Origin: Nitrospirillum amazonense
GTDB lineage: Bacteria; Pseudomonadota; Alphaproteobacteria; Azospirillales; Azospirillaceae
Assembly (NCBI RefSeq): GCF_007828035.1
Contig: NZ_VITV01000005.1
Location: forward strand, 62,001 to 126,000
Reading direction: 5' to 3'
Length of the DNA stretch: 64,000 nt
Shown here: piece by piece, positions 28,156-37,946 of the stretch
Numbering within the stretch: position 1 is the first letter of the stretch
Layout: every line of letters starts with the position of its first letter
Notes under the pieces: generated by a model
What the model was told of the DNA's origin: nothing
Database searches by the model: none
The model's input: only the letters and a program-made list of their open reading frames with translations
Program-made: the position numbers and the translations under genes

Positions 28156-28986
28156 GTGCGCCCGGTGACGGCGGCGCCCAAGGGCGTGCTGGCGCCCGGG
28201 GCGGCGGCGCAGCGCTTCCGCCTGGGCCGGTATTTGCCGGCCGAGGATCTGGCGGCGGTGGTGGAGCATTACTGGGTGGTCGCCTGGGACCTGACCGGGC
28301 AGCCGCCCTATGTCCAGCGCACCTTGCCCTATCCCGCCGTGAATCTGGTGTTCGAACGGGGCCGCACCGCCATCTACGGCCCCATGCACGGCATCTTCGC
28401 CTATGAGCTGCAGGGCGCCGGCCGCGTGTTGGGCATCCGCTTTCGCCCCGCCGGTTTCCGCGCCCTGCTGGGGGCCCCCCTGACCACCCTGGTCGACCGC
28501 ACCCTGGCCCTGGAGGCCGTGTTCGGCGCCGTGGCCGATGGTGCGGAGGCGGCGGTGCTGGCCGCCGAGGATGACGCCGGCATGGTGGCGGTGGCCGAGC
28601 CGCTGGTGCGCCGGAGGTTGATGGATGTGCCGGCGACGGTGGTGGAGATCAACCGGCTGGTGGCGCTGGTGGAGGCCGACCGCGACATCCTGCGGGTGGA
28701 CGACCTGGTCGCACGCTGCGGCCTGGGCGTGCGCGCGCTGCAGCGGCTGTTCGCCGACCTGGTGGGTATGACGCCCAAATGGGTTATCCGCCGCGCCCGC
28801 CTGCATGAGGCGGCGCACCGCCTGGGCCAGGGCGAGGCGGTGGATTTGACCACGCTGGCCCAGGATCTGGGCTATTTCGACCATGCCCACTTCACCCAGG
28901 ATTTCAAACAGGTCATCGGCCAGTCACCCTCCGCCTATCGCGAGGCCTGTGCCCGAAAGAACGACAGCGGGGATAGTCAAGAATGA
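28156..28986 (+). CDS. AraC-family regulator with DUF6597-like sensor domain
   Basis: A 276-residue regulator. The N-terminal domain (YLPAEDLAAVVEHYWVV, TLPYPAVNLVFERG, RFRPAGFRALLG) matches the DUF6597-like domain common in AraC proteins. The C-terminal double HTH ends LAQDLGYFDHAHFTQDFKQVIGQSPSAYR. I prefer the GTG at 28156, preceded by GGGGA at proper spacing; an ATG at 28081 is possible. Its stop overlaps the lspA start by four bases. The divergent GST gene is a candidate target. Confidence 0.87.
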   Translation: MRPVTAAPKGVLAPGAAAQRFRLGRYLPAEDLAAVVEHYWVVAWDLTGQPPYVQRTLPYPAVNLVFERGRTAIYGPMHGIFAYELQGAGRVLGIRFRPAGFRALLGAPLTTLVDRTLALEAVFGAVADGAEAAVLAAEDDAGMVAVAEPLVRRRLMDVPATVVEINRLVALVEADRDILRVDDLVARCGLGVRALQRLFADLVGMTPKWVIRRARLHEAAHRLGQGEAVDLTTLAQDLGYFDHAHFTQDFKQVIGQSPSAYREACARKNDSGDSQE

Positions 28987-29492
28987 GTATTCAGGATCGA
29001 TTGCGCTGGCTGGTGCCGTCGGCGCTCGCGTGGTTCGTGGCGGACCAGGCGACCAAGGCCTGGCTGAAGCAGGTGCTGACCCCGGGGGTGGATCTGACGG
29101 CGCTGAACGGCGCCATCCTGGTGACGCCGGTCAACAACCCGGGCGCTTTCCTGAGCATCGGCGCTGGGCTGGACGACCATGCCCGGGGCCTGGTCTTCAC
29201 CGTCGGCGTGGCCCTGGTCCTGGCTGCCCTGCTGGCGTGGAGCCTGCGGGCGAAATCCCTCAGCCGCATGGAACTGCTGGGCGCCGGCAGCTTCCTGGGC
29301 GGGGGCCTGGGCAACCTGCTGGACCGGCTGGTCCAGGGCGGCACCGTGTTCGACTTCCTGAATCTCGGCATCGGATCCGTGCGCACCGGCATCTTCAACG
29401 TGGCCGATGTGGGCCTGATGGTGGGCGTGGCCCTGTTCGTGGCCGGCGGCCTGCTGGGCGGGGGGCCGGTGGGTGGTCGGCGGCGAATTTAG
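28983..29492 (+). CDS. lspA: Lipoprotein signal peptidase LspA
   Basis: Inner-membrane aspartic protease (169 residues) that removes signal peptides from diacylglyceryl-modified prolipoproteins. Four hydrophobic segments are present. Conserved regions are VADQATKAWLK, TPVNNPGAF, GNLLDRLVQGGTVFDFLN (catalytic Asp) and TGIFNVADVGL (second catalytic Asp). The ATG overlaps the AraC stop, so the two are translationally coupled. ileS or other usual partners are not adjacent. Confidence 0.94.
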   Translation: MSIQDRLRWLVPSALAWFVADQATKAWLKQVLTPGVDLTALNGAILVTPVNNPGAFLSIGAGLDDHARGLVFTVGVALVLAALLAWSLRAKSLSRMELLGAGSFLGGGLGNLLDRLVQGGTVFDFLNLGIGSVRTGIFNVADVGLMVGVALFVAGGLLGGGPVGGRRRI

Positions 29493-29574
29493 TTATTGTC
29501 AGCAACTTTTCTGGACATCCACCGTTCCCGCGCGCACCTTGTTCCCGACCGATAAGAATAAACGGGAGAGGAAC

Positions 29575-30843
29575 GTGCTGAACCATGACGCGGTGGCCGC
29601 CCCGGCGAACGCCCCGATCGCGGCGCCACAGGCCCCGGCGGGCGGCCTGATCAACCGCACCACGCTGCTGTGCCTGCTGGTCGCCGTCCTGGAGGGGGTG
29701 GATCTGCAGGCCGCCGGCGTGGCGGCGCCCAAGCTGGCCCCCGCCCTGCACCTGGCGCCGCAGGAACTGGGCGCCTTCTTCAGCGCCGGCACCATCGGCC
29801 TGTTCCTGGGGGCGCTGGTCGGCGGCCGGCTGGCCGACCGCTTCGGGCGCAAGGCGGTGCTGGTGGTCTCGGTCGCGCTGTTCGGCCTGTTCACGGCCGC
29901 GACCGCCCTGTCGCCGGACTTCACCACACTCTTCCTCATGCGCCTGGCCACCGGCCTGGGCCTGGGCGGCACCCTGCCCAACTTGGTGGCGCTGGCGGCG
30001 GAGAACAGCCCGTCGGGCCGCAGCGGCGGGGCGGTTTCCCTGATGTACGGCGGCATGCCCCTGGGTGGCGCCATCGTCAGCCTGATCGCCGTCTTCGCCG
30101 GGATGGGCGGCGGCTTCGACAGTTGGCGCACCATCTTCTATATCGCTGGTGGCGCGCCGCTGCTGGTTCTGCCCCTGCTGATCTGGGCCCTGCCCGATTC
30201 GCAGGCCTTTCGCGCAGCCGCGGCGGCGGACGGGGAGGCCCGGCCCGGCGTCCTAGCGATCCTGTTCGGCGGCGGCCGCGCGGTGGAGACGGTGCTGCTG
30301 TGGCTGGCCTTCTTCGCCACCCTGATGGTGCTGTACCTGCTGCTGAGCTGGCTGCCCCTGCTGATGACTGAACGGGGATTCACCAAGCCGCAGGCGGCGC
30401 TGATCCAGGTGATGCTGAACATTTCTGGAGCCATCGCTTGCGCCGTCACCGGGCCTCTGCTGGATGGTCCCCGGCGCTTCGGCTACGCCATCACCGTTTT
30501 CGTCGGCCTTGCGGTCTTCCTGGTGCTGCTGGCCGTGATGCCGGCCAACCTGGCGGTGGCCCTGTTGGTGGGATTGGGCGCCGGCGCCATGGTCCTGACC
30601 ACCCAGGCCACTCTCTATGCCGCGGCACCCGCCTGCTACCCCACCGCCATTCGGGGCACCGGCGTGGGCGGGGCGGTGGCTGCCGGGCGCCTGGGCTCCG
30701 TCGTGGGGCCGCTGCTGGGCGGCGGCCTGGTGCAGGCGGGGCTGTCGGCACCGGATTTGCTGCTCAGCCTCGTGCCCCTGGTGGCGGTGGGCGGCCTGCT
30801 GGCGGTCCTGCTGATCCGGCGGCAGGCGCGCCGCCCGGCCTGA
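29575..30843 (+). CDS. MFS transporter, aromatic acid/H+ symporter-like
   Basis: A 422-residue, 12-segment major facilitator. Motif A is GGRLADRFGRKAV; DLQAAGVAAPKLAPAL in the first helix resembles the aromatic-acid:H+ symporter group, including MhpT/PcaK-like proteins with a D in helix 1. The substrate is an inference. I chose GTG at 29575 because GGGAGAGGAAC lies directly before it. It follows lspA by 82 bases on the same strand but probably has its own promoter in the AT-rich gap. Confidence 0.88.
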   Translation: MLNHDAVAAPANAPIAAPQAPAGGLINRTTLLCLLVAVLEGVDLQAAGVAAPKLAPALHLAPQELGAFFSAGTIGLFLGALVGGRLADRFGRKAVLVVSVALFGLFTAATALSPDFTTLFLMRLATGLGLGGTLPNLVALAAENSPSGRSGGAVSLMYGGMPLGGAIVSLIAVFAGMGGGFDSWRTIFYIAGGAPLLVLPLLIWALPDSQAFRAAAAADGEARPGVLAILFGGGRAVETVLLWLAFFATLMVLYLLLSWLPLLMTERGFTKPQAALIQVMLNISGAIACAVTGPLLDGPRRFGYAITVFVGLAVFLVLLAVMPANLAVALLVGLGAGAMVLTTQATLYAAAPACYPTAIRGTGVGGAVAAGRLGSVVGPLLGGGLVQAGLSAPDLLLSLVPLVAVGGLLAVLLIRRQARRPA

Positions 30844-30908
30844 CCCCCTCGCCAGCCCGCGCGGGAGCGTGTAACGCTGGCCCCCGTGAGAGTTGCGTGG
30901 GGGCGTGA

Positions 30909-31541
30909 ATGGGGAAGAAAACGGATATGGTGCTGTCCGTGGCCGACATGGCCGGCACCGTGCTGTTCGCGGTCGAGGGCGCCATGGCCGCGCTGCGCGG
31001 GGGGCTGGACCTGTTCGGCGTCATGGTCCTGTCCTTCGCCACCGCGCTGGGCGGCGGTGTGCTGCGCGACCTGCTGATCGGGGCGGCGCCGCCCACGGCC
31101 CTGCGCGACTGGCGCTATCCCGCCATGGCCTTCGCCGCCGGGGCGGCCACCTTCACCGGTCATGCCCTGGTGGGCCAGGTGCCGGTGGGGCTGATGACCA
31201 CCCTGGACGCGGCCGGCCTGTCGCTGTTCGCCGTGGCGGGCACGGAAAAGGCGCTGAACCGCGACATCCCGCCCTTCAGCGCCGTGCTGATGGGCACCAT
31301 CACCGGCGTCGGCGGGGGCACCCTGCGCGACATCATGCTGGCCCAGGTGCCGGCCATCCTGCGGGTGGACGTCTACGCCACGGCGGCGCTGCTGGGCGCC
31401 GCCGTCATGACCGCCGCTATCCGCCTGGGCGTCGCCCCACGCTACGCGGCGCTGGCCGGCGGCGGGGCGTGCTTCGCCCTGCGCATGGTCAGCGTCTGGC
31501 AGCACTGGGCCCTGCCCACGGCGATGGGGCTGCAGGGCTGA
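30909..31541 (+). CDS. Trimeric intracellular cation channel-family protein (UPF0126)
   Basis: A 210-residue inner-membrane protein with about seven hydrophobic segments in two repeats. Each repeat has the family glycine signature: ALGGGVLRDLLIG (first) and GVGGGTLRDIMLA (second). Prokaryotic TRIC proteins form K+-permeable trimers. The physiological role in bacteria is unclear. It converges with the DUF6491 gene three bases away. Confidence 0.9.
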   Translation: MGKKTDMVLSVADMAGTVLFAVEGAMAALRGGLDLFGVMVLSFATALGGGVLRDLLIGAAPPTALRDWRYPAMAFAAGAATFTGHALVGQVPVGLMTTLDAAGLSLFAVAGTEKALNRDIPPFSAVLMGTITGVGGGTLRDIMLAQVPAILRVDVYATAALLGAAVMTAAIRLGVAPRYAALAGGGACFALRMVSVWQHWALPTAMGLQG

Positions 31542-31544
31542 CTC

Positions 31545-32030
31545 TCAGTCGCGGCCCTGGTCATCCGGGGCGGGCGTGGCCGCGCCAGCCGGGCCATCGG
31601 TCTTCGGCTTGGCCTTCAGGGCGTCGGCGGCGGCCTTGTCGATGGGGATCATGCTGTCGATCAGGCAGACCGGCGGCACCGGCATGCCCACCAGGGTCAG
31701 CGGGTCGGTGCGGCACAGCTCGTCATTATGGGAAACGTAGGCGAAGCCGTAGAAGCCCAGCCCGGTGCAGCGGCCGGCCAGGTTGATGCGGATGAACTTG
31801 GTTCGGTCCTGCATCTCCACCAGGATGGTGCTTTCATCGATGACCTGGGTGCGGCGGATGGTACGGACCGGGATGCACATCTGGCCCCGGTCCTGCGACT
31901 CGGCCTTGGCCGTCTGGGTCCCGGGGGCGCCCTTGTCGGTGGCTGGGTCGGTGGCTGGATCGGTGGCGCAGCCGGCCAGTAGGCCGGCGGCAACGGTTGC
32001 GGTGATCAAGGCGGGGGCGAAGCGGAGCAT
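31545..32030 (-). CDS. DUF6491-like lipoprotein
   Basis: A 161-residue probable lipoprotein. The signal ends in the lipobox LLAGC with C21 as the acylation site, followed by repeats of ATDP. The conserved part (CIPVRTIRRTQVIDESTILVEMQDRTKFIRINLAGRCTGLGF) matches DUF6491, a family of unknown function. The C-terminus is Ala/Pro-rich. It should be processed by LspA and anchored in the envelope. Stand-alone gene. Confidence 0.75.
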   Translation of the reverse strand: MLRFAPALITATVAAGLLAGCATDPATDPATDKGAPGTQTAKAESQDRGQMCIPVRTIRRTQVIDESTILVEMQDRTKFIRINLAGRCTGLGFYGFAYVSHNDELCRTDPLTLVGMPVPPVCLIDSMIPIDKAAADALKAKPKTDGPAGAATPAPDDQGRD

Positions 32031-32205
32031 GGCGGGGGCCTCCCAAGGCGTTCACCCTGGAAGGTAAGCGCCGACTCGCCCTGCCACAAGCGGCGGCCGC
32101 GTCGCAGGGGGCGGCCTCGCCCCAAATGACAGGGTTCGGGGCGGCGGGTTTTAGAGCTCCAGGCCTAATAGGCGAATCCGCGGCCGCCATGCTAGCATCC
32201 GGCCG

Positions 32206-33009
32206 ATGTATAACGATGTCGTCGACCTGCGCGAATTCTACGAAAGCAGCCTGGGCCAGGTGGTCCGGCGGCTGGTGCGCCGCCGCCTGCGCGAGCTGTG
32301 GCCCGACGTCAGCGGCCAGCGTGTGCTGGGCATTGGTTACGCCACCCCCTTCCTGCGGCCCTTCCTGACGGAGGCGGAGCGGGTGATGGCCGTCATGCCG
32401 GCCGCCCAGGGCGTGGTCTTCTGGCCGCCCGAGGGGCCGGGCCTGGTGACCCTGGGCGAGGAATCGGAACTGCCGTTTCCCAACATGTCGGTCGACCGCG
32501 TGCTGCTGGTCCATGGGCTGGAGTTCACCGAGCACCTGAAGCCCATGATGCAGGAGATTTGGCGCGTGCTGGCCGGGGGCGGGCGCCTGATCGCCGTCGT
32601 GCCCAACCGGCGCGGCATCTGGGCCCGCACCGACCGCACCCCCTTCGGCCACGGCTCCCCGTTTTCCACGGGTCAGTTGCGCCGCGTGCTGCGCGCCAAC
32701 CTGTTCGTGCCGGAGCGGGAGACGTCGGCCCTGTTCATGCCGCCGGTGAAGTCCCGATTCTTCATGGCATCGGCCGGGGCGGTGGAAAATCTGGGCGCCC
32801 GCTGGTTCAAGGCCTTCGCCGGCGTCCAGATCGTGGAGGCCAGCAAGCAGATCTACGCCACCACCGCCACCCGCGTGGTGGAGCCGCGGCGGCGCCTGGC
32901 CCCCTCCGTGGCGCAGCCGGCCTTCTCCGGCTTGGCGGCGGAACGGCGCCTGCTGCCCCGCCTTGCGGCCTCGTCGGGCGTGATCGTGGATCCCGATACG
33001 AAGCCCTGA
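32206..33009 (+). CDS. Class I SAM-dependent methyltransferase
   Basis: A 267-residue predicted cytosolic methyltransferase. Motif I is degenerate, QRVLGIGYATPFLRPFL, with strand 4 SVDRVLLVHGLEFTE and motif post-III WRVLAGGGRLIAVVPNRRGIWAR, the type-11 methyltransferase pattern. The C-terminal about 70 residues are Arg/Ala-rich. Substrate unknown. It is read away from the DUF6491 lipoprotein, and the ribosomal promoter lies downstream. Confidence 0.82.
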   Translation: MYNDVVDLREFYESSLGQVVRRLVRRRLRELWPDVSGQRVLGIGYATPFLRPFLTEAERVMAVMPAAQGVVFWPPEGPGLVTLGEESELPFPNMSVDRVLLVHGLEFTEHLKPMMQEIWRVLAGGGRLIAVVPNRRGIWARTDRTPFGHGSPFSTGQLRRVLRANLFVPERETSALFMPPVKSRFFMASAGAVENLGARWFKAFAGVQIVEASKQIYATTATRVVEPRRRLAPSVAQPAFSGLAAERRLLPRLAASSGVIVDPDTKP

Positions 33010-33065
33010 GAATCCCGCAACGGTGCCGGGCGTCGGGATTCCGCGCGGACTCGTATTGGGGGTGC

Positions 33066-33093
33066 TTGACAGGGCCGAGGTCGCCTGTATAGT
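33066..33093 (+). promoter_or_regulatory. Sigma-70-type promoter of rplU-rpmA
   Basis: TTGACA (33066-33071), a 16-base spacer and TATAGT (33088-33093), preceded by TG. This is the clearest housekeeping promoter in the window and predicts a leader of about 100 bases before rplU. Confidence 0.85.
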
Positions 33094-33109
33094 GCGCGCT
33101 CTCTTAGAA

Positions 33110-33180
33110 ACGGGTCCTGTGCTAGGTCCCGTCGTTCCGTTTTGCGTGGGCGCTGGCCACTCTCGGCTGGGCCCGGCCAG
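33110..33180 (+). promoter_or_regulatory. Structured leader of the rplU-rpmA mRNA
   Basis: Two hairpins lie between the promoter and rplU. The first (33110-33132) is ACGGG-T-CCT / AGG-T-CCCGT with loop GTGCT, followed by GTTCCGTTTTG. The second pairs CTGGCC (33153-33158) with GGCCAG (33175-33180). They could form an L21-type autogenous control site. Confidence 0.55.
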
Positions 33181-33197
33181 ATCAGTGGTGGGCTAGA

Positions 33198-33515
33198 ATG
33201 TTCGCAGTCATCCGCACCGGCGGTAAGCAGTACAAGGTCGCGGCCGGCGACGTCATTAAGGTTGAGAAGCTGGCGGGTGACGCTGGCGCCTCCCTGAAGC
33301 TGGACGAGGTCCTGCTGGTCAGCGATGCCGGCAACACCACCGTCGGCACCCCGCTGGTGGCTGGCGCCGCCGTGACGGCCACTGTGGTGGCCCAGGCCCA
33401 TGCGCCGCACATCATTATCTTCAAGAAGAAGCGCCGGCAGAACTACCGCCGCAAGAACGGCCATCGTCAGGACCTGACGATCCTGCGCATCACCGACATC
33501 CAGGCCGGCGCCTAA
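33198..33515 (+). CDS. rplU: 50S ribosomal protein L21
   Basis: Large-subunit protein of 105 residues. [25 protein letters not shown] is the diagnostic N-terminus, and [23 protein letters not shown] the conserved basic C-terminal region that contacts rRNA. First gene of the rplU-rpmA unit, followed by L27 after 37 bases. Confidence 0.98.
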   Translation: MFAVIRTGGKQYKVAAGDVIKVEKLAGDAGASLKLDEVLLVSDAGNTTVGTPLVAGAAVTATVVAQAHAPHIIIFKKKRRQNYRRKNGHRQDLTILRITDIQAGA

Positions 33516-33552
33516 TCGGCAGCCGACCTCCTCGATTTAAGGAGTTTTCGAG

Positions 33553-33834
33553 ATGGCACATAAAAAGGCAGGCGGTAGCTCCCGCAACGGTCGTGACAGC
33601 GCCGGTCGTCGTCTGGGCGTGAAGGCCTTCGGCGGTGAAGCCGTCGTTTCCGGCAACATCATCGTCCGCCAGCGCGGCACGAAGTTCCACCCCGGCGCCA
33701 ACGTGGGCCTGGGCAAGGACCACACCATTTTCGCGACCGCCGATGGCGCCGTGAAGTTCCACACCGGCCGTCAGGGCCGCACCTACGTGTCCGTCGAGCT
33801 GGCCCAGGAGCCGGTGGCCGTCGCCGCCGAGTAA
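33553..33834 (+). CDS. rpmA: 50S ribosomal protein L27
   Basis: Large-subunit protein of 93 residues near the peptidyl-transferase centre. [24 protein letters not shown] is the diagnostic flexible N-terminus, without the cleaved extension seen in Firmicutes. AAGGAG lies ahead of the ATG. The rplU-rpmA-obgE order is widely conserved. A hairpin terminator follows. Confidence 0.98.
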   Translation: MAHKKAGGSSRNGRDSAGRRLGVKAFGGEAVVSGNIIVRQRGTKFHPGANVGLGKDHTIFATADGAVKFHTGRQGRTYVSVELAQEPVAVAAE

Positions 33835-33867
33835 CCTGCCGCTTCGGCACCAGGTGTTTTGACTCTG

Positions 33868-33899
33868 ATCGGGGGGACGGGTGACCGTTCCCCCGATTT
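33868..33899 (+). terminator. Hairpin terminator after rpmA
   Basis: ATCGGGGG-GACGG / CCGTT-CCCCCGAT (33868-33897) with loop GTGA, then a short T-containing tail. It partly separates the ribosomal pair from obgE. Confidence 0.75.
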
Positions 33900-33950
33900 G
33901 CATTTGCCGCGCGTCGCCCACGCGCTTTCGCTTCTTTCAGCTCTTTTCAT

Positions 33951-34038
33951 AGGCCCCGACCGGGGCCGCCGGAGCGAGCACCGAAGGGCGGAGCGAGGAC
34001 AAGCCAAGGCCACGGATGTGGCCGCCCGGCGTTTGAGG
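33951..34038 (-). repeat. Intergenic palindromic element, copy 4
   Basis: Minus-strand reading begins CCTCAAACGCCGGGCGG. The core hairpin is GGCCAC-ATCC-GTGGCC (34008-34023), then TTGGCTTGTCCTCGCTCC and GCCCTTCGGTGCTCGCTCC, ending near GGTCGGGGCC. It lies between the rpmA terminator and obgE. Confidence 0.85.
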
Positions 34039-34077
34039 GGGCCTTTGATCCATCAGGATCAGAGGCCATTGATATAA

Positions 34078-35172
<1,095 letters not shown>

Positions 35173-35175
35173 AAA

Positions 35176-36363
35176 ATGAACGACGCCGCCGCCCGCACGG
35201 AAATTTCCTCAACCGGGGCGGCGGCGTTGTTTGATGTCCCGCCGGTCACGCAGGCCAAGCGCCTGATCGTCAAGATCGGCTCCGCCCTGCTGGTGGATGG
35301 CGAGACGCACCGCATCCGCCGCGACTGGCTGGACAGCGTGTGCGATGACGTGGCCGCCCTGCGCCGCCGGGGCGTGGACGTGGTCATCGTTTCCTCCGGC
35401 GCCGTCGCCGTGGGGCGGGAACATCTGGGTCTGGTGGGCCGCCCGCTGAAGCTTGAGGAAAAGCAGGCCGCCGCCGCCACCGGCCAGATCCGCTTGGCCC
35501 ACGCCTACCAGGAAACGCTTGCCCGCCACGACATCACCGTGGCCCAGGTGCTGCTGACCCTGGACGATACCGAGGACCGCCGCCGCCACCTGAACGGCCG
35601 CGCCACCATCGAGACCCTGCTGAAGCTGGGCGCCGTTCCCGTGATCAACGAGAACGACACCGTGGCCACCGCCGAGATCCGCTTCGGCGACAACGACCGC
35701 CTGGCTGCCCGCGTGGCGCAGATGATCAGCGCCGACACCCTGATCCTCATGTCCGACATCGACGGCCTTTACACCGCCGACCCGCGCAAGGATCCCGCCG
35801 CCAAGCACCTGCCGGTGGTGACCGAGGTGACGCCGGAGATCGAGGCCATGGCGGGGGAACCGCCTGCCGGCTACAGCAGCGGCGGCATGGTGACCAAGAT
35901 CGCCGCCGCCCGCATCGCCGTGGCCGCCGGTTGCCGCATGGCCATCGTCTCGGGCAAGCGCATGAACCCCCTGGCGGCGCTGGAGAAGACGGCGGAGCAG
36001 GGTGGGGCGCTGTGCACCTGGTTCCTGCCGTCGGCCGGCCCCGGCACGGCGCGCAAGCGCTGGATTGCAGGGTCACTCAAGCCAGCGGGGACCCTGGTGG
36101 TGGATGAGGGCGCGGCCCAGGCCCTGGCCCGGGGCGGCAGCCTGCTGCCCGCCGGTGTGCGCGGGGTGGAGGGTGACTTTGAGCGCGGCGACCTGGTGGC
36201 CGTCCGCACCCAGGCCGGCCGCGTCATAGCCCGCGGCCTGGTCGCCTATTCCGCCGAAGACGCCCGCCGCATCCAGGGCCGCCGCAGCGCCGAGATCGAA
36301 GCCAGCCTGGGCTGGCGCGGCCGGGACGAGATGATCCACCGGGACGACCTGGCGCTGGGGTGA
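35176..36363 (+). CDS. proB: Glutamate 5-kinase
   Basis: First enzyme of proline synthesis: phosphorylates glutamate to gamma-glutamyl phosphate. 395 residues. The amino-acid kinase domain starts [15 protein letters not shown], with [18 protein letters not shown] and [12 protein letters not shown] conserved. The [17 protein letters not shown] segment is typical. The C-terminal PUA domain (about 300-375) is present. It starts three bases after obgE, so it is cotranscribed. The N-terminus is slightly longer than usual. Confidence 0.96.
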   Translation: MNDAAARTEISSTGAAALFDVPPVTQAKRLIVKIGSALLVDGETHRIRRDWLDSVCDDVAALRRRGVDVVIVSSGAVAVGREHLGLVGRPLKLEEKQAAAATGQIRLAHAYQETLARHDITVAQVLLTLDDTEDRRRHLNGRATIETLLKLGAVPVINENDTVATAEIRFGDNDRLAARVAQMISADTLILMSDIDGLYTADPRKDPAAKHLPVVTEVTPEIEAMAGEPPAGYSSGGMVTKIAAARIAVAAGCRMAIVSGKRMNPLAALEKTAEQGGALCTWFLPSAGPGTARKRWIAGSLKPAGTLVVDEGAAQALARGGSLLPAGVRGVEGDFERGDLVAVRTQAGRVIARGLVAYSAEDARRIQGRRSAEIEASLGWRGRDEMIHRDDLALG

Positions 36364-36402
36364 GCAGGTTTGGCGAGGACCTTCGAATGGATTTGAATGG
36401 AG

Positions 36403-37845
36403 CTATTGTTTGCTGGCAGATAGCTGCGTATTACCGTCAATAAATTCGACTTCGGATGCGTGCCCCCTATCCGTTGTCCATTTTGATTTCATGTCAAGAA
36501 GTGTTTGACCTTTCTTCCCAAGGCCGCCAACGTCTATGACGAGATAAAATCCATGAATTGTTTCTTCTGCCTTTTTGTAGGCTTCGAGCTGATTTGAGTA
36601 TCCCTGTATCAGCTTTCTATTCGTGGACAGTTTTATCTCGACGAGGACTCTTTTACTGTATCCATTTGAGAATTTAAAGTCCACCGGACCAGTTCCCGAG
36701 TCGCCCTCAGGCGTAATGTCTAAGTCATTAGCCTTGCAGTACGAGTCTGCGACGGCGAGAAAAAGTCTCTGAACAGATTTTTCAGGTCTTGGGTGGCCAT
36801 CTGCCCAAAGTTCTTTCCAAAGTCCTTTATTCTCAATCAAATTCCGGAACTGATCTATTATAGCGGAAACAATGATGGAAACGGATCCAATATCTATATT
36901 ATGCGGCTTTTCGATTTTAAGGGGATTTTTATCTGCTATATTCCCTATAACGCTGTGCCAGTATATAATTCCTTTCAGATCGGAATCTTGATCATACGGC
37001 TCCGATCTGATGTTGTTGATGGCATCACTAAAAACGCGAATTGAATCTGGCGACGAGAAAATTTTCCCACGCACAATGGCCTTATCTTTTCTTATTTTTT
37101 CCTTCCATATCTCGCCTAGATGTTTATTGAATTCGTCTCTTATTTCCATGTTCCTTTGAGCTGCAGCCATAATCTCATCCCAATCACCAGCTGCAGGTAT
37201 TTCTCTCAATATATCCGTTGGTACTAAAATTATGGGTGTATCGTTAGATTGGGTCGGATTTTTAATTAGATTGCAGGAATGGATATTGTGTTGCGGGAAG
37301 GAAAAATGCGTTGTTCTCAAATTTAACTCAGACACCACCCTGTCATTAAATTTCAAAATATCTTTAATGATAACATTTGTCGTTAGGTCGCTAATTCTAT
37401 CTGCTCCAACATTGTCTTCAAACAACATCATTGACGGAAACAATCGTGGGTTTTTTATACCGATATCGACTATTTCCTTTGCAGTACTTATTAGCCGGCT
37501 GCTAAGGCCTTTTCCAAAACCATGACCACTTATTGAATCGGCGCCAAAACCCAGACAGGTTCCTTTAATCTCGTTATAGGATATAAGTCTTTCTGCTGCC
37601 TTCCATGCGGGATCATTCGGCCGTTTCGTAGCTTCTAACAACTCCATTAATTTTTCGAAATGAGAAGAATAGGTTCTTGATGCTTCTCTCATTTCTGGAT
37701 GTGCGCTTTTGTCAAGTAAAATAGGATCAATAAATAGCGGCGTATCCATATTCAGAGTCGGATCCATAATGCCAAGTTTCTTCATGATAGCTTGGCTCAC
37801 TCTAAAATAGCGGGAAAATAGGACTGGATTTCGAATTTTAGCCAT
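36403..37845 (-). CDS. AT-rich lone gene with C-terminal PD-(D/E)XK nuclease signature; defence candidate
   Basis: A 480-residue protein I cannot name. The C-terminal part carries GPVDFKF with D389, LVEIKLS with E403 and K405, then NQLEAYKKA, which fits PD-(D/E)XK nucleases (D-x13-E-x-K plus Q-x-x-x-Y). The N-terminal 350 residues are mixed helical with no motif I know; MAKIRNPVLFSRYFRV opens it. Base composition is very AT-rich, with codons such as ATA and TTA that neighbours avoid. It sits between proB and a HAD gene as a single insert with its own promoter and GGAGG site. A self-contained antiphage or restriction-like role is plausible but unproven. Confidence 0.7.
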   Translation of the reverse strand: MAKIRNPVLFSRYFRVSQAIMKKLGIMDPTLNMDTPLFIDPILLDKSAHPEMREASRTYSSHFEKLMELLEATKRPNDPAWKAAERLISYNEIKGTCLGFGADSISGHGFGKGLSSRLISTAKEIVDIGIKNPRLFPSMMLFEDNVGADRISDLTTNVIIKDILKFNDRVVSELNLRTTHFSFPQHNIHSCNLIKNPTQSNDTPIILVPTDILREIPAAGDWDEIMAAAQRNMEIRDEFNKHLGEIWKEKIRKDKAIVRGKIFSSPDSIRVFSDAINNIRSEPYDQDSDLKGIIYWHSVIGNIADKNPLKIEKPHNIDIGSVSIIVSAIIDQFRNLIENKGLWKELWADGHPRPEKSVQRLFLAVADSYCKANDLDITPEGDSGTGPVDFKFSNGYSKRVLVEIKLSTNRKLIQGYSNQLEAYKKAEETIHGFYLVIDVGGLGKKGQTLLDMKSKWTTDRGHASEVEFIDGNTQLSASKQ

Positions 37846-37865
37846 TGGGTTCCTCCTTCAATCAT

Positions 37866-37898
37866 ATATTACAACTCTGCCCTGTTTTATCAACAGGG
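37866..37898 (-). promoter_or_regulatory. Promoter and possible operator of the AT-rich nuclease gene
   Basis: Minus-strand -35 TTGATA (37888-37893), 16-base spacer and -10 TAATAT (37866-37871). A perfect 7-base inverted repeat, CCCTGTT / AACAGGG (37880-37898), covers the -35 box. AAGGAGGA (37851-37858) is the ribosome binding site. Confidence 0.6.
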
Positions 37899-37946
37899 GG
37901 TCGTATAACCAAAAGAAGGGGGATAGGCTGTGTCGCTTCCGATTCC

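Noticed and set aside
32149-32159. GTTTTAGAGCT, identical to the start of type II CRISPR repeat/guide scaffolds
   Set aside because: Single occurrence with no repeat-spacer pattern, no anti-repeat and no cas gene nearby; a chance match.
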